A DNA stretch of 64,000 bases from an uncultured Prevotellaceae bacterium (lineage in GTDB: Bacteria > Bacteroidota > Bacteroidia > Bacteroidales > Bacteroidaceae): the NCBI GenBank assembly GCA_900316475.1, contig ONDA01000020.1, positions 41,335 to 105,334 on the forward strand, read 5' to 3'. Shown one piece after another: positions 31,939-40,826 of this stretch. How positions within the stretch are numbered: position 1 is the stretch's first letter; each line of letters starts with the position of its first letter. A program made the position numbers and the translations under genes. The notes beneath the pieces are model-generated. The model had not been told where the DNA came from, did no database searches, and worked only from the letters and a program-made list of their open reading frames with translations.

Positions 31939-33150
31939 ATGCGTAAACTTGTATTTTCAATCGCGGCTGTCTGTGCGCTCAGCGCCAGTGCCGCACAGCC
32001 AAATGATACGGTGAACGCCGGGCTCTACCGACTGTTTGCACCGTTGACGTTCTATCACAATGTGTCAGCTAATATGCTGGCAATCAATAACATGAATACC
32101 GATGCTGACGAGGCGGTAGACCATGCGCTGATGAATGTCTATCTGAACCGTCCAGACTTGGTGGAGGCTACCGAGACGCAGTTACAGGAGTCTGGATCTT
32201 TGCGCGAGGACATTGACAGGCCCATTGCTCAGACGGTGGAGTTGGTCGACCATGTGGCTCCTATGCCTGACGAGCCTGAGGTAGTACCTGCCGCAGAGGT
32301 TGAGGTGACGAAGCCGAAGTTCTGGACGAAGAAGGGCGACGGCTTCCTGCAGTTCATGCAGAACTACGTATCAGACAACTGGTACAAGGGTGGTGAGTCA
32401 ACCTATTCGCTCTTGGGAAGTCTGACCCTGGAGGCCAACTATGACAATAAAGGCAAGTGGAAGTGGGACAACAAGCTGGAGGCCAAACTGGGTTTCCTGA
32501 CGGCCAAGTCAGACTCCCTTCACAAGTGGAAGTCAAACGAAGACCTGCTGCGTCTGACGTCGAAGTTGGGCTTGCAGGCGTCGAAGCGTTGGTACTACAC
32601 GCTACAGCTGCTGGCCTGGACGCAGTTCTCGCGTGGTTTGAAGTCGAACGACCACCGTACGTATTCCGACTTCTTCTCGCCCTTTAACCTGAACGTCGGT
32701 CTCGGTATGGATTATAAGGTGGAGGCTTTCGACAAGAAACTGACGGGTACTGTCAACCTGTCGCCTATCGCCTTGAACTATCGTTACGTTGACCGCACGC
32801 TGTTTCCTAATCAGAATACGGCGACGCCAAAGGATTTTAGCTGGTTCCCCTCGCGTCATGGTATCGACGGCGAGGAGCACTATAAGCTTGACCCCGGTTC
32901 GCAGATTACGGCAGACCTGACGTGGAAGTTGAACGAGAACGTCACATGGAAGAGTCGCTTCTGGGCTTTCACATCGTATGAGCGGGCTGAGTTAGAATGG
33001 GAAAACACTTTCCAGCTGAAGGTGTCGAAGTACATCACGGCAAACATTTTCCTCTATCCTCGCTTCGACGATGGCAATGCGCCAGACGACGACTTAGGCT
33101 ATTGGCAGTTCAAGGAGTACACATCCATCGGATTAAGCTATAGTTTCTGA
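31939..33150 (+). CDS. DUF3078 outer-membrane-type protein
   Basis: 403 residues with signal peptide VFSIAAVCALSASAAQ. The C-terminal two thirds match the Bacteroidetes DUF3078 family: FWTKKGDGFLQFMQNYVSDNWYKGGEST, then KWKWDNKLEAKLGF, TSKLGLQASKRWYYT, DFFSPFNLNVGLGMDY and a terminal YTSIGLSYSF strand. The alternating strands indicate a beta-barrel in the outer membrane. Its function is unknown. The N-terminal 130 residues are acidic and low-complexity. Divergent from yidC with abutting promoters. Confidence 0.82.
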   Translation: MRKLVFSIAAVCALSASAAQPNDTVNAGLYRLFAPLTFYHNVSANMLAINNMNTDADEAVDHALMNVYLNRPDLVEATETQLQESGSLREDIDRPIAQTVELVDHVAPMPDEPEVVPAAEVEVTKPKFWTKKGDGFLQFMQNYVSDNWYKGGESTYSLLGSLTLEANYDNKGKWKWDNKLEAKLGFLTAKSDSLHKWKSNEDLLRLTSKLGLQASKRWYYTLQLLAWTQFSRGLKSNDHRTYSDFFSPFNLNVGLGMDYKVEAFDKKLTGTVNLSPIALNYRYVDRTLFPNQNTATPKDFSWFPSRHGIDGEEHYKLDPGSQITADLTWKLNENVTWKSRFWAFTSYERAELEWENTFQLKVSKYITANIFLYPRFDDGNAPDDDLGYWQFKEYTSIGLSYSF

Positions 33151-33187
33151 ATAAAGAAAGCGGACCATTTGGCCCGCTTTTCTTTAT
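33151..33187. terminator. Bidirectional terminator between DUF3078 and DUF1573 genes
   Basis: ATAAAGAAAGCGG pairs with CCGCTTTTCTTTAT around a short loop, with an A tract on one side and a T tract on the other, between two convergent genes. Confidence 0.8.
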
Positions 33188-33200
33188 TCTCGCGCTTTCT

Positions 33201-33584
33201 TTATTTCTTTTCTTCCATATCACCCTCTATATACAGGCGTGTCATCTCCACCTTAGCATTGGTGCGTACGGTGATAGACTTCTTGAAGTGTCCGGGGAAC
33301 TTGCCCGTGCCGTTGTAGGTCACCTTGATGGAACCCTTCTGGCCTGGCTGGATGGGGTCCTTGGTGTATTCAGGAACCGTGCAACCGCAGGAAGCTACTG
33401 CCTGATTGATGACCAAGGGCTTGTTGCCGGTATTGGTGAAGGTGAATGTACACGTAACAACTGGCGATGATTCGGAGAACTTACCGAAATCATGGGTCAA
33501 TTTGTCAAACTTAATCTCGGCCTGAGCTGAGGCACCGAGAATGCAGCATACGAAAAGCAGCGTTGTAAAAACAATTCTCTTCAT
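33201..33584 (-). CDS. DUF1573 protein
   Basis: 127 residues with signal peptide TTLLFVCCILGASAQ. It is a single Ig-like DUF1573 domain recognised from FDKLTHDFGKFSE, CTFTFTNTGNKPLVI, ASCGCTVPEYTKDPIQPGQKGSIKVTYN and GHFKKSITVRTN. Extracytoplasmic, function unknown. Common in Bacteroidetes as a stand-alone secreted protein. It lies 24 nt after the GH105 gene on the same strand. Confidence 0.85.
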   Translation of the reverse strand: MKRIVFTTLLFVCCILGASAQAEIKFDKLTHDFGKFSESSPVVTCTFTFTNTGNKPLVINQAVASCGCTVPEYTKDPIQPGQKGSIKVTYNGTGKFPGHFKKSITVRTNAKVEMTRLYIEGDMEEKK

Positions 33585-33608
33585 AATCTTTTTATTTTTT
33601 TTGACGTA

Positions 33609-34775
33609 TTATTTGTTTAAAAGTTTAAAATACTCCACAGCGCCTAAGAGGAAACAGCCCGTACCGTAGTCCTCGAAGTCGGGCACTTTGTCGTATGACA
33701 GGGGCTGTCCGGCAGAAGGGTCCTTGCCCGTGCCCTGCATCCAGCCGAGGAATCCGTCGCGGTGGACGGCAGTCTTCACCATAGCCGCCCAGGCACGGTC
33801 GCAGGCCGGACGGTAGACTTTCTCCTTCAGGTAGCCCTGCCGTATACCCCACGCCATACCGTAGAGGAAGAGTGCTGTGCCGCTGGTCTCAGGCATAGCA
33901 TAGTTGGTGGATACCAGTGAGGGATTCCAGAAACCGTCCTCGCGCTGGCACTTCAGCAGGCCTTCCGACATCATGAGGAAGTCTTTCTTCAGCTCCTTGT
34001 ATTCCTTCGACTTCTTCGGCAGCTCGTTCATGCAGCGCACCAGGGCGGCATACACCCAGCCGTTGCCGCGGCTCCAATAGCAGTCCTTGCCGTCGGGTTC
34101 CTTGTAGGGGGGGACGTAGTCGGCATCGCGCCACCACAGACCGTCCTTCACGTTGAACAGGCCGCCGCCGCACTCGTTGCGGCTCCAGCGGTACATCGCC
34201 ATTCCATGGTCGCGGTACTTCGTCTCGCCCGTCAGGCGGTACATCTGCATATAGACGGGCATAGCCATCTGGATGGCGTCAATCCACGTCCACCAGCCGT
34301 AGAGCGAGGGCTGTGTGCCTTTGGTCTTGGCTGTCGCATTCTTCTTGTCGTTGGGCGTCTGCATCTGGTAGTCCAGGTTTTCGCGCACCTTTGCCATCAT
34401 CTTCTCGTCTTTCACCTGCTCATAGCGTATGAGGTAGGTCTGGGCGCAGCATTGGTCGTCAGCGTCGCACGACTTGATGCCGTTGCGCGGCGTCCACTGG
34501 TGGAAGTTGGCCCAGCGGTCGGTGTAGTCAATGTAACGCTGGTCTTTGTCAATCTCGTAGAGAGCCATGAGTCCCTCATAGTAGACGGCGCGCGTCCACA
34601 GGCTTGAGGGGCGCACCTTCTTGACGTTCGTCGGGATGGTGGGGTCGGCATACTTTGCCATGAAGTAGTTGTTGGCCTTGCGTGTGACGTCGAGCACATC
34701 GTCAGCAGTTACGCTCTGTGCCGTCATTGTCAGCGTTGTGGCGGCTACGGTCAGTAGGGTTATCAGTCGTTTCAT
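33609..34775 (-). CDS. GH105/GH88-type unsaturated rhamnogalacturonyl hydrolase
   Basis: 388 residues with signal peptide LLTVAATTLTMTAQ. It has the (alpha/alpha)6 barrel of GH105/GH88 enzymes, seen in VRPSSLWTRAVYYEGLM, WWTWIDAIQMAMPVYMQMYRLTG (catalytic-type Asp in W-I-D), WSRGNGWVYAALVRCM and PETSGTALFLYGMAWGIR. Enzymes of this type remove unsaturated uronic acid from oligosaccharides released by pectin or glycosaminoglycan lyases. No lyase or SusCD pair lies beside it, so the substrate is unresolved. It is placed between the CotH gene (30 nt upstream) and the DUF1573 gene. Confidence 0.83.
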   Translation of the reverse strand: MKRLITLLTVAATTLTMTAQSVTADDVLDVTRKANNYFMAKYADPTIPTNVKKVRPSSLWTRAVYYEGLMALYEIDKDQRYIDYTDRWANFHQWTPRNGIKSCDADDQCCAQTYLIRYEQVKDEKMMAKVRENLDYQMQTPNDKKNATAKTKGTQPSLYGWWTWIDAIQMAMPVYMQMYRLTGETKYRDHGMAMYRWSRNECGGGLFNVKDGLWWRDADYVPPYKEPDGKDCYWSRGNGWVYAALVRCMNELPKKSKEYKELKKDFLMMSEGLLKCQREDGFWNPSLVSTNYAMPETSGTALFLYGMAWGIRQGYLKEKVYRPACDRAWAAMVKTAVHRDGFLGWMQGTGKDPSAGQPLSYDKVPDFEDYGTGCFLLGAVEYFKLLNK

Positions 34776-34805
34776 CTTGATAGTATTTGTTGATTTGTAG
34801 TTTGT

Positions 34806-37727
34806 TTACCGTCCAACGATGACCTTGCGGCCATCAACAATGTATATGCCATTGGGCAGCTGCCTGAGTCGCTGGCTGCTGGTGTCGTCGCTAATATGCC
34901 GGCCGTCGAGGGTGTACACGCCTTTGCCTGATGCTTGCTCCGACGTCTGGGCCGTGCTGATGCCCGTGGCTGGCAGGCTTGCAATGTCGAAGCGTGTCTC
35001 GTCGAGATAGTTCATGCGGCGTGTAAACCAGTCTGTCAGGTATTCCATCTCGTTATCGAAGTCAAGGTTACGTCTGTCAATGTCGGTGTCGCCGCTCCAC
35101 TTGTTATACTCACGCTGAGCGGCACCGCAGACCTTGAATCGCTGCAGATAGGTGCGGAATCGCTGCAGGATGCTCTCTGTAGCCAGATAACCGTTGCGCA
35201 AGTCGCGGTAGCGCAGTCTTACCTGCATGTTGAAGTCGCCGGGATTGGTGTCGCGCAGGCGCTTGAAGAGGTTGTAGTCGCCGTGCTCCTGTGTGCTGAT
35301 ATAATGCGCATAGTCCTGCTCGGGCCGCATGCCTATCCAGTGGTAATACTGGTCGCTCCATCGCTGTCCGCTGGTGGCGTCCATGTCCCACACGGCGAAG
35401 GTTATCTTCTTGTCCGTCTGCTTGTCGTAGACGGCGAAGAACATGTTCTTGCCGTGGTTGTCGGTAGCCAGGATGGTCTCCATCAGGATGTAGTAGTCGG
35501 TGACTAACGGCATGTCGAAATAGTCGGCCACCTGATTCTTGAAGTTGGCATCGGAAGCGTGGCACACAAAGTCGACGGCATTGTACAGCGTTGACCAGTC
35601 CGTGGGACTGACGTCTTCTGTGTCGGGATATTTCACGTTGTACTGGTCCCACATGTCGCTGTTGCCGTTGGGGTTCGACAGATAATCCTTTGGCCAGTAG
35701 CTGCCGTCGGGGCTTGTCCCCATCAGGGTGGCGTAAGTCCAGTCCTTCGACTTCCACAGCTGGCCGTGTACCGTCTGTGTTGCCTCGTCATATTTCATGA
35801 GCTTCATCTGCTTGCGGTCGACGTTCTCGGTCATGCAGTAGATGCCGCGGTATTCGCCGTTCAGAATCAGCTCGACGAACTGTCCGCGCGAGCCGGTCAT
35901 AGCCTTCTTCTCCTTATCTATATAATAAGGTGGAGTAGAAAAGTCGTTCCACAGGTCGGTGAGCACGCGGTTGCGTATGCGACTCATGTCTACCTGACAC
36001 GACTCCAGAATCCACGAGTTGTCATTCCTTAGTCCGAAGAATTTCTTCTCCAATTTCTGGCCATCGGCATCGAGCAGCTTCACGTGGTAGTTACGCTTGT
36101 GCTTGCCGTTGCTGTTGGTGATGCCGCCGCGCCACTTGGCCTTCATGTTCATCAGTTCGGCCGGCGTTTCCGTACCCGGCTCAATGACCTGTATGTAGCC
36201 GTTGCTGTAGTTGTCGTTAAACGTTCCGTACAGCTTTACCACGGGCAGTGCCGTGAAGGTGATGTTTTGTTCTTCGTGAGCCGTGCCGTCGGACTTGCTG
36301 ACGGCCAGCTTATAGGTCTTTCCCGCTTCTACTTTCGCAAACTGATAGGTAGAGCCTGAAGGCACCGCCGTGCCGTTGATGGTCAGGTTGCCCCAGCCCT
36401 CGCACTTCTCGTAGGTAATCGTGGCTACCGGGCTGCTGCCGAAGGCCTGCTCGCTGATGATGCCCAGATAGAGTCCTAACGACTCGGCGTATGCCACCGT
36501 CGAACCACCGATGCAGAGGTTCTTCAGGCCTTTAGCCAGCGGGTCGGCTTTGGGCATGAGAGCAACGCTCTTACGCAGATTCTCGAGAGCGTCGAAATCG
36601 TCGTTGCAGGCGGCCATCAGGGCTTCTGCCTCAGCGTCGTTGTAGTAGTCGGTCAGTTCGACCTTGACCTTGGCTTTCTCACCAGCAATGAGCGCTTGGG
36701 TTGTGCCTTGGTAGTAAAGCCTGAAGTTGTCGGTGGCTATCCAGTTGGCATTCGTGTTTTCGATGCGCAGTCCCAGGGTAACTGTGCCATTAGCGCCAAC
36801 GGTGAAGCTGACGTTGTAGTGCTTCGGCTGTTCATTGTGTGTACCGGCCTCCGTGCGCTGATTGCCAGCAAAGAGGTAGACACCTCTGCCAGTCTCTTCC
36901 TCGATGTAATACCAGTCAGTTTTCGGTTGGCGTACAGCGATGATGTCGGCAGCCAGCAGATACTGGCCTGCCGGCAGATGCTGGAGCTTCTGGCTCAGGG
37001 CATTGTTGGGCAGCGGTCCCGCTGCAGTGTTGTTCCATTTCTCTAAGAACGGTGAAACGACCGAGGCCGTCCCGTTGTAATAGGCGCCAAAGCCCGGATC
37101 AGTCCATTCGCTACTCTCAAAAGTCCAGTTGTCTGGCGACTCCGTTGTGGCGACGAGCCACGACGACACGTCGTAGCCGTCCTCGCTCGTCGGCGGCAGG
37201 AGGCGTTCCGTCACCTTGTTCCCCTGTTCGTCGATGATGCTGAAGCACTGGTTTGCGCCGGGAGCATCGAGCTTGGAATAGGTGCCCACGCAGTAGCTGT
37301 CGACGCGGACGTCCCAGAGATGGTCCGTCTGCTGGGCATTGCGGATGGCGTAGACGCCCTCCGACTGCCGTTCAAATGTCCATAGTGAATAGCGCCCGTT
37401 CATTCCGCTGGTCATGTTGACGTAACGGAGCAGTTGGGGCGTGTCCTGCCTGACACCGTCGTAGGTGATGTACTTCCCCGTTTTGGCGTTCTTGATAGCG
37501 TAAAGGCCCTCTTCTTCCTCTGTCATCATCCAGTAGGTCTCGTCGCTCGTCGTGGCCGTATAAAGATGGTAGAGCGGTGTCGGTTGGTTCAAAGAAAAAC
37601 CGTCTGCAACGCAGCCGTTAGCGAACTGCGTGCAGACGATGTGGTATTTCTTTCCGCTGACAATGTCAGGCGTTGCCGACATACGGAGTACGGATGTGAG
37701 GAGAACAAGAATAAGAACCTTTTTCAT
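34806..37727 (-). CDS. Large secreted CotH-kinase-family protein
   Basis: 973 residues with signal peptide VLILVLLTSVLRMSA. The N-half (residues about 20-360) has RICIN/carbohydrate-binding-like repeats (GKYITYDGVRQ, YAIRNAQQTDHLWDV). A CotH domain covers residues about 500-880, with KRNYHVKLLDADGQKLEKKFFGL, FVELILNGEYRGIYCMTENVDRKQ near 615-638 and FAVWDMDATSGQRW near 780, which carries the D-x-D-type metal-binding residues of CotH kinases. The tail (YTLDGRHI, then LPNGIYIVDGRKVIVG) is the sorting-like motif shared with the proteins at both window edges. It may phosphorylate or bind surface proteins. The substrate is unknown. Confidence 0.78.
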   Translation of the reverse strand: MKKVLILVLLTSVLRMSATPDIVSGKKYHIVCTQFANGCVADGFSLNQPTPLYHLYTATTSDETYWMMTEEEEGLYAIKNAKTGKYITYDGVRQDTPQLLRYVNMTSGMNGRYSLWTFERQSEGVYAIRNAQQTDHLWDVRVDSYCVGTYSKLDAPGANQCFSIIDEQGNKVTERLLPPTSEDGYDVSSWLVATTESPDNWTFESSEWTDPGFGAYYNGTASVVSPFLEKWNNTAAGPLPNNALSQKLQHLPAGQYLLAADIIAVRQPKTDWYYIEEETGRGVYLFAGNQRTEAGTHNEQPKHYNVSFTVGANGTVTLGLRIENTNANWIATDNFRLYYQGTTQALIAGEKAKVKVELTDYYNDAEAEALMAACNDDFDALENLRKSVALMPKADPLAKGLKNLCIGGSTVAYAESLGLYLGIISEQAFGSSPVATITYEKCEGWGNLTINGTAVPSGSTYQFAKVEAGKTYKLAVSKSDGTAHEEQNITFTALPVVKLYGTFNDNYSNGYIQVIEPGTETPAELMNMKAKWRGGITNSNGKHKRNYHVKLLDADGQKLEKKFFGLRNDNSWILESCQVDMSRIRNRVLTDLWNDFSTPPYYIDKEKKAMTGSRGQFVELILNGEYRGIYCMTENVDRKQMKLMKYDEATQTVHGQLWKSKDWTYATLMGTSPDGSYWPKDYLSNPNGNSDMWDQYNVKYPDTEDVSPTDWSTLYNAVDFVCHASDANFKNQVADYFDMPLVTDYYILMETILATDNHGKNMFFAVYDKQTDKKITFAVWDMDATSGQRWSDQYYHWIGMRPEQDYAHYISTQEHGDYNLFKRLRDTNPGDFNMQVRLRYRDLRNGYLATESILQRFRTYLQRFKVCGAAQREYNKWSGDTDIDRRNLDFDNEMEYLTDWFTRRMNYLDETRFDIASLPATGISTAQTSEQASGKGVYTLDGRHISDDTSSQRLRQLPNGIYIVDGRKVIVGR

Positions 37728-37736
37728 AAGTGTCTG

Positions 37737-39017
37737 TTAATAAGCAAAAAGAGGATATTCCTTCATCTTTTCATTTACGCGCTGGCGGACGCTGGCTATG
37801 ACGCTTTCGTCCTCGGGGGCATTCAGCACCTCCTCAATCCAGGCGGCAATCTGAACCATCAGGTCCTCCTTGGCGCCACGGGTGGTAATGGCGGGTGTGC
37901 CGAGACGGATGCCGCTGGTCTGGAAGGCCGAGCGGCTGTCGAACGGCACCATGTTCTTGTTCACCGTGATGTCGGCAGCGACGAGGGCGTTCTCTGCCAC
38001 CTTACCCGTCAGGTCGGGGTACTTAGAGCGCAGGTCGACGAGCATTGAGTGGTTGTCGGTACCGCCGCTGACGATTGTGAAGCCGCGCTTCACCAGTTCG
38101 TCGGCCAGTACCTTGGCATTCTTCTGTACCTGCTTGGCCCACTCCTTGAACTCGGGCTGCAGAGCCTCGCCGAAGGCCACGGCCTTGGCAGCGATGACGT
38201 GCTCCAGCGGACCGCCCTGCTGTCCGGGGAAGACGGCAGAGTTGAGCAGCTGCGACATCATCTTCACCTCGCCCTTAGGGGTCTTCAGTCCCCAGGGGTT
38301 CTCAAAGTCCTTGCCCATCAGGATGATACCGCCACGCGGTCCGCGCAGCGTCTTGTGGGTCGTCGAGGTCACAATGTGAGCCCACTTCACGGGGTTATCC
38401 AGCAGTCCGGCGGCAATCAGTCCGGCGGGGTGAGCCATGTCAATCATCAGCAGGGCTCCCACCTTGTCGGCAATCTCGCGCATGCGCTTGTAGTCCCATT
38501 CGCGGCTGTAGGCAGAGCCACCGCCGATAATCAGCTTCGGCTTGTGCTCCACAGCCAGCTGCTCCATCTCGTCGTAGTCTACGCGGCCCGTCTCCTTGTT
38601 CAGGTTGTAGCCTACGGGCTTATAGAGGATGCCACTGGTGTTCACCAACGAGCCGTGAGAGAGGTGACCGCCGTGAGCCAGGTTCAGACCCATGAACGTC
38701 TCGCCCGGCTGCAGCACGGCCAGCAGCACGGCGGCGTTGGCCTGAGCGCCGGAGTGGGGCTGCACGTTGGCATATTCGGCATCGAAGAGCTTGCAGACGC
38801 GCTCGATGGCCAGCTTCTCAACCTCGTCGACCACCTGGCAGCCGCCGTAGTAGCGCTTGCCGGGATAGCCCTCGGCATACTTGTTCGTCAGGTACGAGCC
38901 CATAGCCTCCATCACCTGGTCGCTAACGAAGTTCTCACTGGCAATCAGCTCAATGCCTTTCAGCTGGCGCTGATGCTCTTTCTCAATCAACTCGAAGATT
39001 TGGTTGTCTCTTTTCAT
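37737..39017 (-). CDS. glyA: Serine hydroxymethyltransferase
   Basis: 426 residues, full length, cytosolic PLP enzyme converting serine and tetrahydrofolate to glycine and methylene-tetrahydrofolate. Family blocks are [71 protein letters not shown] and [14 protein letters not shown], with the PLP lysine near residue 222, then [20 protein letters not shown]. It has its own clear promoter. Three genes for secreted proteins follow closely on the same strand (CotH 9 nt downstream), so they may depend on this promoter. Confidence 0.95.
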   Translation of the reverse strand: MKRDNQIFELIEKEHQRQLKGIELIASENFVSDQVMEAMGSYLTNKYAEGYPGKRYYGGCQVVDEVEKLAIERVCKLFDAEYANVQPHSGAQANAAVLLAVLQPGETFMGLNLAHGGHLSHGSLVNTSGILYKPVGYNLNKETGRVDYDEMEQLAVEHKPKLIIGGGSAYSREWDYKRMREIADKVGALLMIDMAHPAGLIAAGLLDNPVKWAHIVTSTTHKTLRGPRGGIILMGKDFENPWGLKTPKGEVKMMSQLLNSAVFPGQQGGPLEHVIAAKAVAFGEALQPEFKEWAKQVQKNAKVLADELVKRGFTIVSGGTDNHSMLVDLRSKYPDLTGKVAENALVAADITVNKNMVPFDSRSAFQTSGIRLGTPAITTRGAKEDLMVQIAAWIEEVLNAPEDESVIASVRQRVNEKMKEYPLFAY

Positions 39018-39066
39018 TTTTATGGTCTATTTGGTTTCTGAATACTTTCACGTTCGTTTGAGGGCA

Positions 39067-39097
39067 CAAAGTTACACATTTTATTTTTATTTGCAAA
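39067..39097 (-). promoter_or_regulatory. Promoter of glyA
   Basis: Minus-strand TTTG (39094-39097), 19 nt, TAACTTTG (39067-39074), about 50 nt before the ATG. Confidence 0.6.
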
Positions 39098-39269
39098 ACA
39101 AATGCGCAGAAAGTGTCAATATGATGCGAAAAACGCTTAATGTCATATGTCACATATCACAATCGCCCCCTTTCTAGTATTTACTACAGAAAGTGGCAAT
39201 TTTTTGAGGACGCGCTTGACTTCATCAGTGAGAGGCACGTGATTTATTCCCTCGCAATGACATGCATTG

Positions 39270-39357
39270 GTAACCATCCCATTTAAGACGTATTTTGCGG
39301 GTGCAAAGGTAGAAAGTTACGAGCACATGCAAAATACGTCTTAAATGGGATGGTTAC
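39270..39357. repeat. Perfect 29-bp inverted repeat around a 30-nt promoter-like loop
   Basis: Arms 39270-39298 and 39329-39357 are exact inverted copies (begin GTAACCATCCC, end TATTTTGC). The loop contains minus-strand TACCTTTG (39304-39311). The arm ends supply TTTG 18 nt away for this orientation and, symmetrically, for an inverted loop. It lies 11 nt past the last gene of the polysaccharide operon, in a 350-bp spacer that otherwise holds only the glyA promoter. Confidence 0.85.
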
Positions 39358-39368
39358 TCATAATAGTC

Positions 39369-39551
39369 CTATAAAAAGACATACGTCAGGATGACAAGAA
39401 GAATCATTACTACTGAGAGGGCGAAGAGAATTATCTTCATCCATTTGTCAGCACTGCGTCGGAAGGCTATCGAAGAGAGGCTCTGCCGCTTGAAGCGAGA
39501 GCCATAGTCTTCTTTGTGATGATGGTGATGGTGTGAATGGTTGTCGGACAT
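39369..39551 (-). CDS. His-rich single-span membrane peptide
   Basis: 60 residues. The N-terminus is MSDNHSHHHHHHKEDYG, with seven His in eight positions. A basic stretch (RFKRQSLSSIAFRRSADKW) precedes a C-terminal membrane helix (IILFALSVVMILLVILTYVFL). The arrangement suggests a cytoplasmic His-rich tail able to bind Zn or Ni and a tail-anchored helix. It is the last gene of the polysaccharide operon, 5 nt after the export lipoprotein stop. No family is recognised. The use of both CAT and CAC argues against recent repeat slippage. Confidence 0.65.
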   Translation of the reverse strand: MSDNHSHHHHHHKEDYGSRFKRQSLSSIAFRRSADKWMKIILFALSVVMILLVILTYVFL

Positions 39552-39556
39552 ACTCG

Positions 39557-40366
39557 TTATTTTAAGATGTTAAACAATAATGATGCCACAGAAACCAGTA
39601 TGCTTGTTGACGTGAGCCATAGTGAGGTCGTCTGTCCCACGCTGGAGTTGCGGGCTTTCACCTTGTTGGGCTCAACATAGACAACATCGTTCTGTTGAAG
39701 ATAGTAGCAAGGTGAATTAATAATGTTTATATCGTTGAGATTCAATGTGTATACATTTCTTTTGCCATCGGCATCCTTGCGGATAAGTTTCACACGGTCG
39801 CGTACACCATAAATGGTGAGATCTCCAGCAAGTGCCAGAGCTTCGAAGATGTTAATTTCTTCGTTACCCACGGTAAACATGCCAGGACGGGCCACCTCGC
39901 CCAGTACTGATATCTTATAGTTGGCCATGCGCACTGTTACCACGGGGTCTTCCTTGCCATTCAAGTAGCGTACGATACGATCGTGGATGAGCTTCTCACA
40001 TTCGGCTTTCGACAATCCTCCGACTTTCAGCGTGCCCAGCACGGGAAAAGATATGGTGCCATCGTTGCTCACCAAGTAGGTTTGCAGGGCACGGGTGGAA
40101 CTCACAGTCTGGCCGCCGGTCGATGCGTTTCCCAACGTTGGAGATACCATCAGGTTGAAGGGAGCAGAAATCTCAGGATTTACTGTGTTTACTGTAATTG
40201 TCAGTACATCTTTGGGCATGATATGTGCCTCATAGAGAAATGCCGAGCTGTCGGCAACAAATGCTTCGCTGTTCTGTATGTATGCTACATTCTTTGGCGA
40301 AGCACAGGCAGAGAGCAGCAGGATTGCAATGGCTGCAACCACGTTGGATGTTACATTCTTTGTCAT
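39557..40366 (-). CDS. wza: Polysaccharide export lipoprotein (Wza/BexD family)
   Basis: 269 residues with lipobox LSAC (Cys near residue 20). A Poly_export (SLBB-type) domain runs from HIMPKDVLTITV through YLVSNDGTISFPVLGTLKVGGLSKAECEKLI. A second SLBB domain contains VTVRMANYKISVLGEVARPGMFTV and IFEALALAGDLT. A C-terminal hydrophobic segment (SLWLTSTSILVSVASLLFNIL) replaces the amphipathic helix of E. coli Wza. It should form the outer-membrane exit channel working with Wzc. The HAD gene upstream ends 13 nt before it. Confidence 0.88.
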   Translation of the reverse strand: MTKNVTSNVVAAIAILLLSACASPKNVAYIQNSEAFVADSSAFLYEAHIMPKDVLTITVNTVNPEISAPFNLMVSPTLGNASTGGQTVSSTRALQTYLVSNDGTISFPVLGTLKVGGLSKAECEKLIHDRIVRYLNGKEDPVVTVRMANYKISVLGEVARPGMFTVGNEEINIFEALALAGDLTIYGVRDRVKLIRKDADGKRNVYTLNLNDINIINSPCYYLQQNDVVYVEPNKVKARNSSVGQTTSLWLTSTSILVSVASLLFNILK

Positions 40367-40379
40367 ACATTCTATCGTT

Positions 40380-40826
40380 TTAGTGAATATTCAAAAATCG
40401 TTTCCACCATGGGCGGCGGTGGTGGCGGGTAGCGTAATAATCATTGCCGGAAACGGTCTCGCTTATTACCTGGTACCAACCAGTGCCGTGGGTTATCATC
40501 GAGTATATCGTTCCCCAATCCGGCAGACCTCCTATGTTCCGATCATCAATGAAGATGTCCACTTTAATCTTTCTACTGTAGTGTTCATTCCCACTCTCGG
40601 TCTCTTCCGGATAGTCGCGGTTGATGGCGTAGAACTCGATGCCTCGCTCGCGGCACCATTCAATGGCATCGTCCAGAAGTTTTCCCTCGCGCACGCTCCA
40701 CAAGATGAGCCGATGATGGTCGGCAATCAGCATGCGCAAGGTTTGCACGGCGAAGGGCTTTTCTTCGCCTATTTCCGGATAGCGGTGCTCCACTATCGTT
40801 CCGTCAAAGTCTACTGCTATTGTCAT
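40380..40826 (-). CDS. HAD-superfamily hydrolase between wzc and wza
   Basis: 148 residues, cytosolic. Motif I is DFDGTI at residues 6-11 (nucleophile and acid/base Asp), followed by LILWSVREGKLLDDAIEWC (motif II region Ser/Thr) and motif IV VDIFIDDRNIGG near residue 88-99. The last 30 residues are basic and His-rich. It resembles small Bacteroides HAD proteins of unknown substrate. Its ATG overlaps the Wzc stop by 4 nt, placing it exactly where the Wzb tyrosine phosphatase gene sits in Wza-Wzb-Wzc operons. A role in dephosphorylating Wzc is a hypothesis from position only. Confidence 0.75.
   Translation of the reverse strand: MTIAVDFDGTIVEHRYPEIGEEKPFAVQTLRMLIADHHRLILWSVREGKLLDDAIEWCRERGIEFYAINRDYPEETESGNEHYSRKIKVDIFIDDRNIGGLPDWGTIYSMITHGTGWYQVISETVSGNDYYATRHHRRPWWKRFLNIH

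Noticed and set aside
38049-39041. 330-codon open frame opposite glyA
   Set aside because: Glycine-hydroxymethyltransferase on the other strand explains the sequence fully; the antisense frame has no family features.
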